A DNA stretch of 9,801 nucleotides from an uncultured Bacilli bacterium (lineage in GTDB: Bacteria; Bacillota_I; Bacilli_A; RF39; UBA660), in the NCBI GenBank assembly GCA_934120265.1, contig CAKOTU010000023.1, positions 1-9,801 on the forward strand, in the 5' to 3' direction. This document shows positions 1-6,099 of the stretch, piece by piece; within the stretch, counting starts at the first letter, position 1, and the number at the start of each line of letters is the position of its first letter. Below the pieces are notes generated by a model. The model was not told the origin of the DNA, did not search any database, and saw nothing but the letters and a program-made list of their open reading frames with translations. The position numbers and the translations under genes are program-made.

Positions 1-57
1 CATTTTTATAGTTTTATGTACTTCTACAACAACTCCTTTCTTATAAAGGCACACATA

Positions 58-106
58 AAAACACAAAGAAATCTAGACCATAAAAAGTCTAGAAACTTTG
101 TGTTTT
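58..106. terminator. Two-part inverted repeat, strong intrinsic terminator
   Basis: An outer 11-bp stem (58-68 with 96-106) and an inner 7-bp stem (TCTAGAC 72-78 with 87-93) are separated by a small A-rich internal loop and capped by an 8-base loop. The plus strand continues into a long T-rich tract (108-118), and the minus strand leaves the stem through five T's, so termination is possible both ways. In the minus direction it would end the transcript that starts near 210. In the plus direction it would end a gene lying left of the window. The structure is clear; which transcript it serves is inferred. Confidence 0.75.
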
Positions 107-210
107 CTTTTTTATTTAATACTATAGTATGATTAAATAACCCCCCCCCAGATTAGGTTTTGAGCTAGTTCTATATTTATCTTCTTAACCATACTATCAC
201 TACCTTTACT
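107..210 (-). ncRNA. Candidate structured RNA or leader containing a G9 run
   Basis: This is the predicted transcript body between the promoter at 217-246 and the hairpin at 58-106, read on the minus strand. Bases 197-185 pair with 136-124 to give a 13-bp helix containing one G-U pair. The helix encloses about 48 bases, including nine consecutive G (149-141). Promoter, closing helix, enclosed loop and terminator together fit a small RNA of about 150 nt or a cis-acting leader for a gene beyond the left edge. I do not recognise it as a known riboswitch class. A 19-codon frame (192-133) lies inside it, so a peptide-coding role is an alternative. Confidence 0.3.
133..192 (-). CDS. Possible 19-codon small ORF with G9 run
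   Basis: The frame starts at ATG 192-190, ten bases after a modest AAAGG Shine-Dalgarno, and encodes MVKKINIELAQNLIWGGVI before TAA at 135-133. The run of nine G codes for the Trp-Gly-Gly segment near its end. Loss of one G would extend the frame to about 55 residues, ending at 26-24 beyond the terminator hairpin; gain of one G would end it a few codons later at a TAG. The start codon lies inside the 13-bp helix of the predicted transcript. No family is recognised. It could equally be a chance frame in a structured RNA. Confidence 0.18.
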   Translation of the reverse strand: MVKKINIELAQNLIWGGVI

Positions 211-216
211 GTTTTT

Positions 217-246
217 ATTATACAATTTAGTATTCTTTGCTGTCAA
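217..246 (-). promoter_or_regulatory. Consensus sigma-A type promoter
   Basis: The minus strand carries a perfect TTGACA (246-241), an 18-bp spacer and a perfect TATAAT (222-217), which predicts a transcript start near 210. It lies just after the terminator of the DUF3048 gene and points left, towards the G9 element. It is among the strongest promoters in the window, yet no ordinary gene follows it inside the window. Confidence 0.65.
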
Positions 247-254
247 TAAAATTA

Positions 255-285
255 CAAAAAAAGCTATATGTTTGACATATAGCTT
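255..285 (-). terminator. Intrinsic terminator of the DUF3048 gene
   Basis: A perfect 10-bp stem (261-270 with 276-285) with a 5-base loop is followed on the minus strand by a run of T (262-255). The stop codon of the lipoprotein gene (286-284) overlaps the base of the stem, so the hairpin begins before translation ends. Confidence 0.85.
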
Positions 286-1294
286 ATTCTATTGTTAATG
301 CTTGATTTAATGGTTGAATTTGAATAAATGTATTACCATCATTTACTACTATTTCACTGCCATCTTTATATTTATATACTGTTTGAGCACTTCTTGAAGA
401 TTTTTCCCAAGTAATAGGTACAGCATATCCATTTGTTATATAATATCCTTCACCACTACCTATATTTTTTAAATCTCTTCTTCCTTTATTTTCAGTATCA
501 ACAAGAGCTGTATCTTCTACTTTATAAGTAATAATATTTTTTGCTGTATATTGAACACCACTATCTAAGTCTGTATTAGGAACTCCACTCATTATTCTTT
601 TATATACCTTATTTTCACTATCATATTCATAAGATGTTGTATGATAATTAGAATATTTGATAACAACATTATTAGCTGGTATTGCTCCTTCTTTAGAACT
701 TAAATCAAGTTCATCTACACTATAATTTAAAAGTAAATCTTTATCAGTCTCAGTACGATATCCTTTTTTCTTTGTTGTCTCTTTTAACTTTTCAATATTA
801 GTAAATGCTGTATGCTCATAAGCTCTTTTTAAAGTTTTATCTCTCCAAAAACAAGTATCGTATAAACCGTTAATATTATTTATTTTTAAAGTAGATATAT
901 CGCTTTGAGCTTTTGGACTCCATCCAAAATGAACATATATAGCATCATTTTCTAAGGCATAATCTAAAAAATAATGTCTTGAACTTCTTATAGATCCAAT
1001 TTTTGCCGTATCAGCATCTTTATAAAGTGCCATCATACGTGTTATTCCACCTTCGACAACTATTTCATAAACTATGTAAGCATCTTGAATTCCAGCTTGG
1101 GGCCAAGCAGCATGATTATTATTAATCATTACAGCATATGGTCTTGAATTTGAATTTAAATCAACTATTTGTAATTTTTTTTCTGGTTCTTTTGGCTGCT
1201 CAACCTCTCCTTGTTCTTCTACTTTTTTACCACAACCGCATAAACTAATTAGCATCGTTAAACAAATTAAAGAACTAAGTATCTTTTTTTTCAT
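284..1294 (-). CDS. YerB-like DUF3048 lipoprotein
   Basis: The 336-residue product is a predicted cell-surface lipoprotein. A basic N-terminus and hydrophobic stretch (residues 5-18) lead to a lipobox LCGC with the lipidated cysteine at 21, then a Glu/Lys/Pro-rich linker (22-42). The mature part has the features of the DUF3048 (YerB) family: RPYAVMINN near 51-59, a segment around YIVYEIVVEGGITRMMAL (73-90), the SIRSSRHYFLDYA segment (101-113) and VHFGWSP (121-127). A second conserved block runs to the C-terminus. Bacillus YerB has no firmly established biochemical role as far as I know, so only an extracytoplasmic location is asserted. The ATG is preceded by AGAGGAG about 7 bases upstream. 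An extended -10 promoter lies at 1315-1323 and a terminator overlaps the stop, so it is probably monocistronic. Confidence 0.9.
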   Translation of the reverse strand: MKKKILSSLICLTMLISLCGCGKKVEEQGEVEQPKEPEKKLQIVDLNSNSRPYAVMINNNHAAWPQAGIQDAYIVYEIVVEGGITRMMALYKDADTAKIGSIRSSRHYFLDYALENDAIYVHFGWSPKAQSDISTLKINNINGLYDTCFWRDKTLKRAYEHTAFTNIEKLKETTKKKGYRTETDKDLLLNYSVDELDLSSKEGAIPANNVVIKYSNYHTTSYEYDSENKVYKRIMSGVPNTDLDSGVQYTAKNIITYKVEDTALVDTENKGRRDLKNIGSGEGYYITNGYAVPITWEKSSRSAQTVYKYKDGSEIVVNDGNTFIQIQPLNQALTIE

Positions 1295-1314
1295 TCTACC
1301 ACTCCTCTATTTTC

Positions 1315-1323
1315 ATTATAACA
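1315..1323 (-). promoter_or_regulatory. Extended -10 promoter of the DUF3048 gene
   Basis: The minus strand reads TGTTATAAT (1323-1315), a perfect -10 with the TGn extension. No good -35 is visible 17 bp upstream. The leader would be only about 15-20 bases and holds the AGAGGAG ribosome site. The same bases also form a six-codon frame (ATG 1316-1314) with its own AGGAG and a stop one base before the lipoprotein start, but its ATG overlaps the -10, so it would probably not be in the transcript. Confidence 0.5.
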
Positions 1324-1373
1324 CTCCTGCCATTTATTAGTAAACATATTATTACTACATAATTTTATGAATG

Positions 1374-1402
1374 TAAATAAAAAAGAATGAATACTCATTC
1401 TT
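1374..1402 (-). terminator. Intrinsic terminator of the DUF308 gene
   Basis: An 8-bp stem (AAGAATGA, 1383-1390, with 1395-1402) has a 4-base loop and is followed on the minus strand by TTTTTT and further T-rich sequence. The stop codon (1403-1401) overlaps the first bases of the stem. Confidence 0.8.
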
Positions 1403-1976
1403 ATCTAGTAATAGTAAATGATAAATCTTTAACTTTATTTAATTTTATTATAACGTAAATACTTTCAATCAAATTTACAACTTCTGTAATTAATAATAAA
1501 GTTCCTGCTGTTACTGTAATAGTCATAAATGAAGCAAATGGATTTATAATTAATAATAAACCAAAAATAATCATTAAAATAGTAATTAAAACAAGGCCTA
1601 AATAAGTATTATCAAGAAATAAACTTAAGTTAATAGACAATTGAAGTTTAAATAAATTACTAATTATTATCCATATACCTAGTATCACTGGGAATATGGA
1701 TATTACATCTTTTTTATATACTAGTAACATAATACCAGAAATAATAGTTACAAGTCCTAAAAGTAAATCAATACTAAATAATCTTGATTCTTTTGAAATT
1801 GTAAAATAAGATATTAAATACCCTAAACCACTAAGCAAAATAATAATAGCAAATATTACCGTAAATACTTCTAATGATTCTAATGGTTTAAACATTAAAA
1901 ATAAAGAAAGACATATCATCAAAACAGATACTACTATAGAACAACCCTCATACTTTTTTATATAATCTTTTATCAT
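1401..1976 (-). CDS. HdeD-like DUF308 membrane protein
   Basis: The 191-residue product is almost entirely hydrophobic, with six likely membrane helices (about residues 12-29, 35-58, 67-87, 91-110, 125-145 and 149-177). The helices come in pairs, with short polar turns such as KPLESLE and NPFASF after the first helix of each half. That two-fold pattern and the length match the DUF308/HdeD family, whose founding member in E. coli is linked to acid resistance. In Bacillota the role is generally unknown, so no substrate is proposed. The start is well supported by AGGAGG five bases before ATG 1976. The downstream hairpin separates it from the lipoprotein gene, so the two are probably separate units. 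Confidence 0.8.
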   Translation of the reverse strand: MIKDYIKKYEGCSIVVSVLMICLSLFLMFKPLESLEVFTVIFAIIILLSGLGYLISYFTISKESRLFSIDLLLGLVTIISGIMLLVYKKDVISIFPVILGIWIIISNLFKLQLSINLSLFLDNTYLGLVLITILMIIFGLLLIINPFASFMTITVTAGTLLLITEVVNLIESIYVIIKLNKVKDLSFTITR

Positions 1977-2027
1977 AATTACCTCCTAGTATTAATATAC
2001 CATTTTTTTCAAATTTAATAAATAAAC

Positions 2028-2058
2028 ATTATATGCTTTTTTGTCGGATAACGTACAA
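2028..2058 (-). promoter_or_regulatory. Probable promoter of the DUF308 gene
   Basis: A perfect TATAAT lies at 2033-2028 on the minus strand, with TTGTAC at 2058-2053 as the best -35. The 19-bp spacer is longer than ideal. This gives a leader of about 45 bases before ATG 1976. It lies after the tRNA-Glu terminator, which supports separate transcription. Confidence 0.4.
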
Positions 2059-2075
2059 TGGTAAAATTAATATAC

Positions 2076-2102
2076 AAAAAAATGACTTTGAAAAGTCATT
2101 TT
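2076..2102 (-). terminator. Intrinsic terminator after tRNA-Glu
   Basis: A 9-bp stem (AAAATGACT, 2079-2087, with 2094-2102) with a 6-base loop is followed on the minus strand by seven T (2082-2076). It lies nine bases beyond the tRNA CCA end. Confidence 0.85.
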
Positions 2103-2111
2103 ATACTAATT

Positions 2112-2188
2112 TGGTGACTCGTAAGGGGTTCGAACCCTTGAATGTAGCCTTGAGAGGGCTATGTGTTAAGCCACTTCACCAACGAGCC
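2112..2188 (-). tRNA. tRNA-Glu (anticodon CUC)
   Basis: The minus strand folds into a full cloverleaf of 77 bases with encoded CCA. The acceptor stem GGCUCGU pairs with ACGAGUC (one G-U). The anticodon stem UAGCC/GGCUA carries loop CUCUCAA, so the anticodon is CUC and the codon read is GAG. The T arm is AAGGG-UUCGAAC-CCCUU. The UUGGUGAAGUGG D-arm region and the short variable loop resemble bacterial tRNA-Glu. A C at the wobble position limits it to GAG, so a UUC isoacceptor must exist elsewhere to read GAA. It has its own promoter (2200-2228) and terminator. Confidence 0.93.
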
Positions 2189-2199
2189 ATAACAATATT

Positions 2200-2228
2200 A
2201 TTTTAACATGATTATTCACTTTTGACAA
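2200..2228 (-). promoter_or_regulatory. Promoter of tRNA-Glu
   Basis: TTGTCA (2228-2223), a 17-bp spacer and TAAAAT (2205-2200) on the minus strand predict a start a few bases before the mature tRNA 5' end at 2188. Its -35 overlaps a TTGACA on the opposite strand (2222-2227). Confidence 0.6.
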
Positions 2229-2243
2229 TAGAAAAAAATATTA

Positions 2244-2272
2244 TTGACAATTATAATCTTTAGTGCTTTAAT
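2244..2272 (+). promoter_or_regulatory. Promoter of the acidic plus-strand gene
   Basis: TTGACA (2244-2249), a 17-bp spacer and an extended TGCTTTAAT -10 (2264-2272) predict a start near 2279, just before the AGGGGGA ribosome site. The motif TTGACAAT occurs twice on this strand (2222 and 2244), 22 bp apart or about two helical turns. The upstream copy lies over the -35 of the divergent tRNA-Glu promoter. Confidence 0.55.
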
Positions 2273-2285
2273 AATTAGTATATTT

Positions 2286-2292
2286 AGGGGGA
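2286..2292 (+). promoter_or_regulatory. Ribosome site fixing the start at 2298
   Basis: AGGGGGA is followed by five T's and then ATG 2298. The reading frame is open further upstream from a TTG at 2244, but that codon lies within the -35 box, so the ATG at 2298 is chosen. Confidence 0.75.
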
Positions 2293-2297
2293 TTTTT

Positions 2298-2879
2298 ATG
2301 AATTTAATAACACTTACAGAAGCTCTTAGAAAGCAAATTATAGAAAATTATTACAAATATAAAAAAGAACTTTATAATGATGATAACATAGATGATGAAT
2401 TGGAAGATGAGGTAGAATTTTGTGATGATGAAATAGGTTGTGAATATGAACCTGAAGATGATGATGATGAATATACTGAAGAACTATATTCTATATATGA
2501 TAACAAAATAGTATCAAAATTAATAGACGCTATTAATGGTAGTGAATACAAAAAACTTATTCATTTCATAATCCTTAGTGACTGTTTAGAATATATAAAA
2601 GCAAAAACAATCACAAAAAGATTTATAAGTAATGCAGAAAGATATTTACTAATATTGATAGAAAACTTTAACACCAAAAAATTATTAAAGCTTCTTAATA
2701 AAGATGATGAATTTTTACTTGATGTCATGACAACTTTTTTAGAATATAACATCATATATACCAGCGAGGAAAAATACGCCAATAGAGAAATCTTAAAAAA
2801 TAAAACGCCAAAACTTTCAAAACAATTTAAGTTATCAATATTAGATGACATTCAACGATTTTATGACAAAGAAAAATAA
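2298..2879 (+). CDS. Acidic protein of unknown function
   Basis: This 193-residue protein is not recognised. Residues 1-26 look helical and basic. Residues 28-62 are very acidic, with Asp and Glu making up more than half of the stretch, including a run of four Asp at 54-57, and two cysteines (42 and 48). Residues 66-193 look like an all-helical domain rich in Leu, Ile and Lys. There is no signal peptide or clear membrane helix. It is the only plus-strand gene in the window, with its own promoter, a good ribosome site and a terminator shared with the convergent phosphoketolase gene. The acidic stretch could be a flexible or ion-binding linker, or mimic nucleic acid, but nothing in the sequence decides this. 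That it is a real gene is well supported by its signals; its role is not. Confidence 0.75.
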   Translation: MNLITLTEALRKQIIENYYKYKKELYNDDNIDDELEDEVEFCDDEIGCEYEPEDDDDEYTEELYSIYDNKIVSKLIDAINGSEYKKLIHFIILSDCLEYIKAKTITKRFISNAERYLLILIENFNTKKLLKLLNKDDEFLLDVMTTFLEYNIIYTSEEKYANREILKNKTPKLSKQFKLSILDDIQRFYDKEK

Positions 2880-2907
2880 AGGTATAATTACTATACCTTT
2901 ATTTTTT
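2872..2907. terminator. Bidirectional terminator between convergent genes
   Basis: A 15-bp stem (2872-2886 with 2892-2906), with core AAAGGTATA/TATACCTTT and a 5-base loop, is flanked by A-rich sequence on the left and T-rich sequence on the right. It can end both the plus-strand acidic gene, whose stop codon (2877-2879) lies within the stem, and the minus-strand phosphoketolase, whose stop is at 2925. Confidence 0.85.
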
Positions 2908-2924
2908 ATTTAAAATAATTTATT

Positions 2925-5264
2925 TTATTCTCCCCATTTCCAGTTTTTAACATCTGGCATATCTTCACCGTATTCTCTAATATATGATTCATGTTCAATT
3001 AATTTATCTTTACACCATTCTATTAATCTAGAACCACGATTACCTAACTGTGGAAGATATTTAATTGCATCCATAACCAAATTATAACGGTCTATTTTAT
3101 TTTGAACTCTCATATCAAATGGTGTTGTAATAGTACCCTCTTCTTGATAACCATGGACATGAATATTTTTGTTTTCACGTTTATATATTAGTTGATGAAT
3201 TAAAGAAGGATAACCATGGAAAGCAAATATTATTGGTTTGTTTTTTGTAAAAATTGCATTATAATCAAGATCAGTTAAACCATGTGGGTGTTTATCACTG
3301 GATTCTAAACGCATTAAATCTACAACATTAACAAATCTTATTTTTATTTCAGGGAAATTTTTTCTTAATATATCAGTAGCAGCCAAAGACTCTAAAGTTG
3401 GTGTATCACCAGCACAAGCCATAACTATATCTGGTTCACCATCTTGATCATTACTAGCCCATTCCCAAATTCCAACACCTTTTGTACAATGTTTTATTGC
3501 ATCATCCATTGTAAGCCATTGTGGACGTGGATGTTTAGACGCTACTATAACATTTATATAATTTTTAGTTTTTATACAATGATCAAAGCATGATATTAAA
3601 CAGTTTGCATCCGGAGGCAAATACATTCTTACAATGTCAGATTTTTTTGTAACAAGGTGATTTAAAAATCCCGGATCTTGATGTGTATATCCATTGTGAT
3701 CTTGTTGCCATACATGAGAAGTCAAAACATAATTAAGTGAAGCTATTTTCATACGCCAAGATAATTCATTTGTCACTTTTAACCATTTAGCGTGTTGGCT
3801 AGTCATCGAATCAACAATACGAATAAATGCTTCATAAGAATTAAACATTCCATGTCTTCCGGTTAATAAATAACCTTCTAACATACCTTCACATATATGT
3901 TCTGAAAGAACCGAATCTATAACCTTACCAGATGATGCCAAAAATTCATCGTTATCTAATCTTATCCCATTAAATTGACGTTTTGTTTTTTCAAATACAT
4001 GATTCAAACGATTTGAAAGTGCTTCGTCTGGACCAAATACTCTAAAATTATCATTATCTGCAATAACATCACGTATAAATTTTCCCAATTCCATCATATC
4101 TTGTGCTTCTACACTTCCAGGACTAGGAACATCTATGGCATAATTTCTAAAGTCAGGTATTCTTAAGTCCTTTAATAACTTACCACCATTAGCATTAGGA
4201 TTAGCTCCCATTCTTTTTATTCCTTTAGGTGCAAAAGCTTTTATTTCATCCTTTATACTACCTTCTTCATAAAACAACTCATCAGGTTTATAACTTTTTA
4301 GCCAATGTTCTAATAAAGCAATATCCTCATCATTTTCTATAGTAATTGGTACTTGATGTGCTCTAAAAGAGCCTTCTACCTCTTTATCTTTAATAATTTT
4401 AGGACAAGTCCAACCTTTAGGTGTTCTTAAAATAATCATAGGCCACATAGGACGTTCATACTGCTTATCTTTAATATCCTTTATGATATCAATTGCTTCA
4501 TCCATAGCTTTAGCCATTTTCTCGTGTCTCTCCTGAATTTCCGTATCAGAAGTTATTTCAACAATAATTGGTTTATATCCACATCCATAAAAGAATAAAT
4601 TCAACTCTTGGTTAGTAATTCTCGAAAAAATAGTTGGATTAGAAATTTTATATCCATTTAAATGTAAAATTGGTAATACAACACCATCTGTTTTTGGGCT
4701 GATTATTTTGTTTAGTTGCCATGAAGCAGCAAGTGGACCAGTTTCAGCCTCACCATCACCAACAACACACGCTACTATTAAGTCTGGATTATCAAGGACT
4801 GCTCCATATGCATGCGCTAAACTATATCCAAGTTCCCCACCTTCGTTTATAGATCCAGGAGTTTCAGGCGCAACATGACTAGATACTCCTCCAGGAAAAG
4901 AAAATTGCTTGAATAATTTTTTCAAACCTTCTTCATCTTCGGTAATATTAGGATAAACCTCAGAATAACTGCCATCTATATAATCTTGAGCTATCATAGC
5001 ATTACCACCATGACCTGGGCCAGATACATATATCATATTTAAATCATATTTATTTATAATTCTATTTAAATGAGTATATATAAAGTTTTGGCCTGGAACG
5101 GTTCCCCAGTGACCTACTATCTTTCTTTTAATATCTTTTCTCTCTAATGGTCTTTTTAAAAGTGGATTATCAAGTAAGTATAATTGACCACAAGCTAAAT
5201 AATTAGATAGCCTAAAATAACTATCTAAAGTTTTTACTTCATCATTTGTTAATATACTATCCAT
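2925..5264 (-). CDS. xfp: Xylulose-5-P/fructose-6-P phosphoketolase
   Basis: The 779-residue enzyme is full length for the thiamine-diphosphate-dependent XFP family. Members cleave xylulose 5-phosphate (and often fructose 6-phosphate) with inorganic phosphate into acetyl phosphate plus glyceraldehyde 3-phosphate (or erythrose 4-phosphate) in the cytoplasm. Visible family blocks are GHWGTVPGQNF (51-61), SGPGHGGNAM (81-90), SHVAPETPGS (129-138), the cofactor motif GDGEAETGP (169-177), HLNGYKISNP (201-210), GPDEALSNR (411-419), SYEAF with the likely cofactor-activating Glu at 478, and HNGYTHQDPGF (523-533). The start ATG follows AAGAGGT at a suitable distance. No acetate kinase or pentose-phosphate gene is adjacent, so regulation must come from its own promoter (5290-5318). 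Dual substrate use cannot be read from the sequence. Confidence 0.96.
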   Translation of the reverse strand: MDSILTNDEVKTLDSYFRLSNYLACGQLYLLDNPLLKRPLERKDIKRKIVGHWGTVPGQNFIYTHLNRIINKYDLNMIYVSGPGHGGNAMIAQDYIDGSYSEVYPNITEDEEGLKKLFKQFSFPGGVSSHVAPETPGSINEGGELGYSLAHAYGAVLDNPDLIVACVVGDGEAETGPLAASWQLNKIISPKTDGVVLPILHLNGYKISNPTIFSRITNQELNLFFYGCGYKPIIVEITSDTEIQERHEKMAKAMDEAIDIIKDIKDKQYERPMWPMIILRTPKGWTCPKIIKDKEVEGSFRAHQVPITIENDEDIALLEHWLKSYKPDELFYEEGSIKDEIKAFAPKGIKRMGANPNANGGKLLKDLRIPDFRNYAIDVPSPGSVEAQDMMELGKFIRDVIADNDNFRVFGPDEALSNRLNHVFEKTKRQFNGIRLDNDEFLASSGKVIDSVLSEHICEGMLEGYLLTGRHGMFNSYEAFIRIVDSMTSQHAKWLKVTNELSWRMKIASLNYVLTSHVWQQDHNGYTHQDPGFLNHLVTKKSDIVRMYLPPDANCLISCFDHCIKTKNYINVIVASKHPRPQWLTMDDAIKHCTKGVGIWEWASNDQDGEPDIVMACAGDTPTLESLAATDILRKNFPEIKIRFVNVVDLMRLESSDKHPHGLTDLDYNAIFTKNKPIIFAFHGYPSLIHQLIYKRENKNIHVHGYQEEGTITTPFDMRVQNKIDRYNLVMDAIKYLPQLGNRGSRLIEWCKDKLIEHESYIREYGEDMPDVKNWKWGE

Positions 5265-5289
5265 ATCAACACCTCTTTATTCTATATAC

Positions 5290-5318
5290 ATTATATATTA
5301 ATTATTTTATTTTAACAA
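5290..5318 (-). promoter_or_regulatory. Promoter of phosphoketolase
   Basis: TTGTTA (5318-5313), a 17-bp spacer and a perfect TATAAT (5295-5290) lie between the upstream gene's terminator and the phosphoketolase ribosome site. I see no clear catabolite-repression operator in this short region. Confidence 0.6.
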
Positions 5319-5327
5319 GATTATATT

Positions 5328-5355
5328 CAAAAAAAAGAGTGATTATTTCACTCTT
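5328..5355 (-). terminator. Intrinsic terminator of the 5343-5996 gene
   Basis: An 8-bp stem (AAGAGTGA, 5335-5342, with 5348-5355) is followed by a run of T on the minus strand. The stop codon (5345-5343) lies within the 5-base loop, so the whole 5' arm is coding sequence. Confidence 0.85.
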
Positions 5356-5996
5356 AATTCTGGCAACATTTTTACTTTTTCTATATCTAAATCAAAATCT
5401 TCAATACTTCTTTCTCTAAGTGGTATATCAATCTTATTTTCAAGTAATGACACTGCTATACTACGTAAATAATTATAATTATTGATAAGTTTTTGTATTC
5501 TATTTCCTTTATTAATACCTTCAGCTTCTAATAATCTCAAATCAATGGCCCTAAAATTTTCAGTAGGAATAATTCCATCCGCTAAAAATTCATTAGCATA
5601 ATTAGTAGCATTTCTAAAGGCTTTAACATCAGATGAAACAAGGATATCAGCATCGGAACTTGTTCTGTAATCATATAACCATTCATCTTCATAAATACTA
5701 TCCATATCAATATCAAGTGTTGATAAAGAAATAAAAGATGTACCGTTTACATGGAAATCATCGCTATAACGATATAACTCATCTGGTGTCAGTTCTCTAT
5801 TCTCAATTACTTTTTTTTGATAATAATATGATAAGATTCCATGTTTTACAGCACTAGGGACATGCTTATAATCAATATTATGATGAAATCTAGCGTTACT
5901 AACCTTAGTAAAAGCTGTTCTACAGCTATATACGTTATCCCTCACAAACTCATATATTTTATCAACATCATAATTAACAACCTCTATCTTACTCAT
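5343..5996 (-). CDS. Unknown protein, ADP-ribosyltransferase-like motifs
   Basis: This 217-residue cytoplasmic protein belongs to no family I can name with certainty. Three spaced segments resemble the ADP-ribosyltransferase (PARP/DarT-like) fold. RFHHNIDYKHVPSAVKHGIL (36-55) is like the first NAD-binding strand and following helix, where families show a His then a Gly-Ile/Leu. SFISLS (87-92) is like the second-strand Ser motif. NYANEFLADGIIPTENFRAI (132-151) is like the C-terminal Glu region followed by the common I-P-x-E turn. The C-terminal 60 residues look helical. The family link is an inference from motif order, not from a search. The start at 5996 is preferred over the in-frame ATG at 6026 because AGAGGGG lies eight bases before it. 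It has its own promoter and terminator and no visible antitoxin partner. Confidence 0.7.
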   Translation of the reverse strand: MSKIEVVNYDVDKIYEFVRDNVYSCRTAFTKVSNARFHHNIDYKHVPSAVKHGILSYYYQKKVIENRELTPDELYRYSDDFHVNGTSFISLSTLDIDMDSIYEDEWLYDYRTSSDADILVSSDVKAFRNATNYANEFLADGIIPTENFRAIDLRLLEAEGINKGNRIQKLINNYNYLRSIAVSLLENKIDIPLRERSIEDFDLDIEKVKMLPELRVK

Positions 5997-6004
5997 TTTT
6001 TCAA

Positions 6005-6011
6005 CCCCTCT
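6005..6011 (-). promoter_or_regulatory. Ribosome site fixing the start at 5996
   Basis: AGAGGGG on the minus strand lies eight bases before ATG 5996-5994. The predicted transcript start near 6022 would exclude the upstream ATG at 6026, so the shorter 217-residue protein is preferred. Confidence 0.7.
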
Positions 6012-6028
6012 GCACGTAAGTAGCACCT

Positions 6029-6057
6029 ATTCTAACATATATATTAATTCTTGTCAA
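6029..6057 (-). promoter_or_regulatory. Promoter of the 5343-5996 gene
   Basis: A perfect TTGACA (6057-6052), a 17-bp spacer and TAGAAT (6034-6029) lie just beyond the gltX terminator. The good match suggests steady expression of the small downstream gene. Confidence 0.65.
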
Positions 6058-6072
6058 AATGATTTATGTTTA

Positions 6073-6099
6073 TAAAAAAAAGCAACTATTTGTTGCTTT
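6073..6099 (-). terminator. Intrinsic terminator of gltX
   Basis: A perfect 8-bp stem (AAAGCAAC, 6079-6086, with 6092-6099) with a 5-base loop is followed by a run of T on the minus strand. The TAG stop (6088-6086) overlaps the loop and the stem. Confidence 0.85.

Noticed and set aside
1..75. A partial gene at the left edge, in either direction
   Set aside because: A minus-strand ATG sits at 3-1 with an AAGGAG at 38-33, but the 29-base spacing is too long for a ribosome site. That frame is open upstream only to a TAG at 75-73. A plus-strand frame ends at TAA 43-45 just before the terminator, but only 14 codons are visible. Neither can be chosen without sequence to the left.
1297..1316. Six-codon leader frame before the DUF3048 gene
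   Set aside because: It has a good AGGAG and ends one base before the lipoprotein start, but its ATG overlaps the extended -10 box, so it is probably not transcribed as a message.
2561..2851. 96-codon open frame on the minus strand opposite the acidic gene
   Set aside because: It is antisense to a gene with a promoter, ribosome site and terminator, and has none of these itself; AT-rich antisense frames readily give hydrophobic translations.
5841..6023. 60-codon plus-strand frame
   Set aside because: It lies antisense to the start of the 5343-5996 gene and its promoter region, with no ribosome site or recognisable product.
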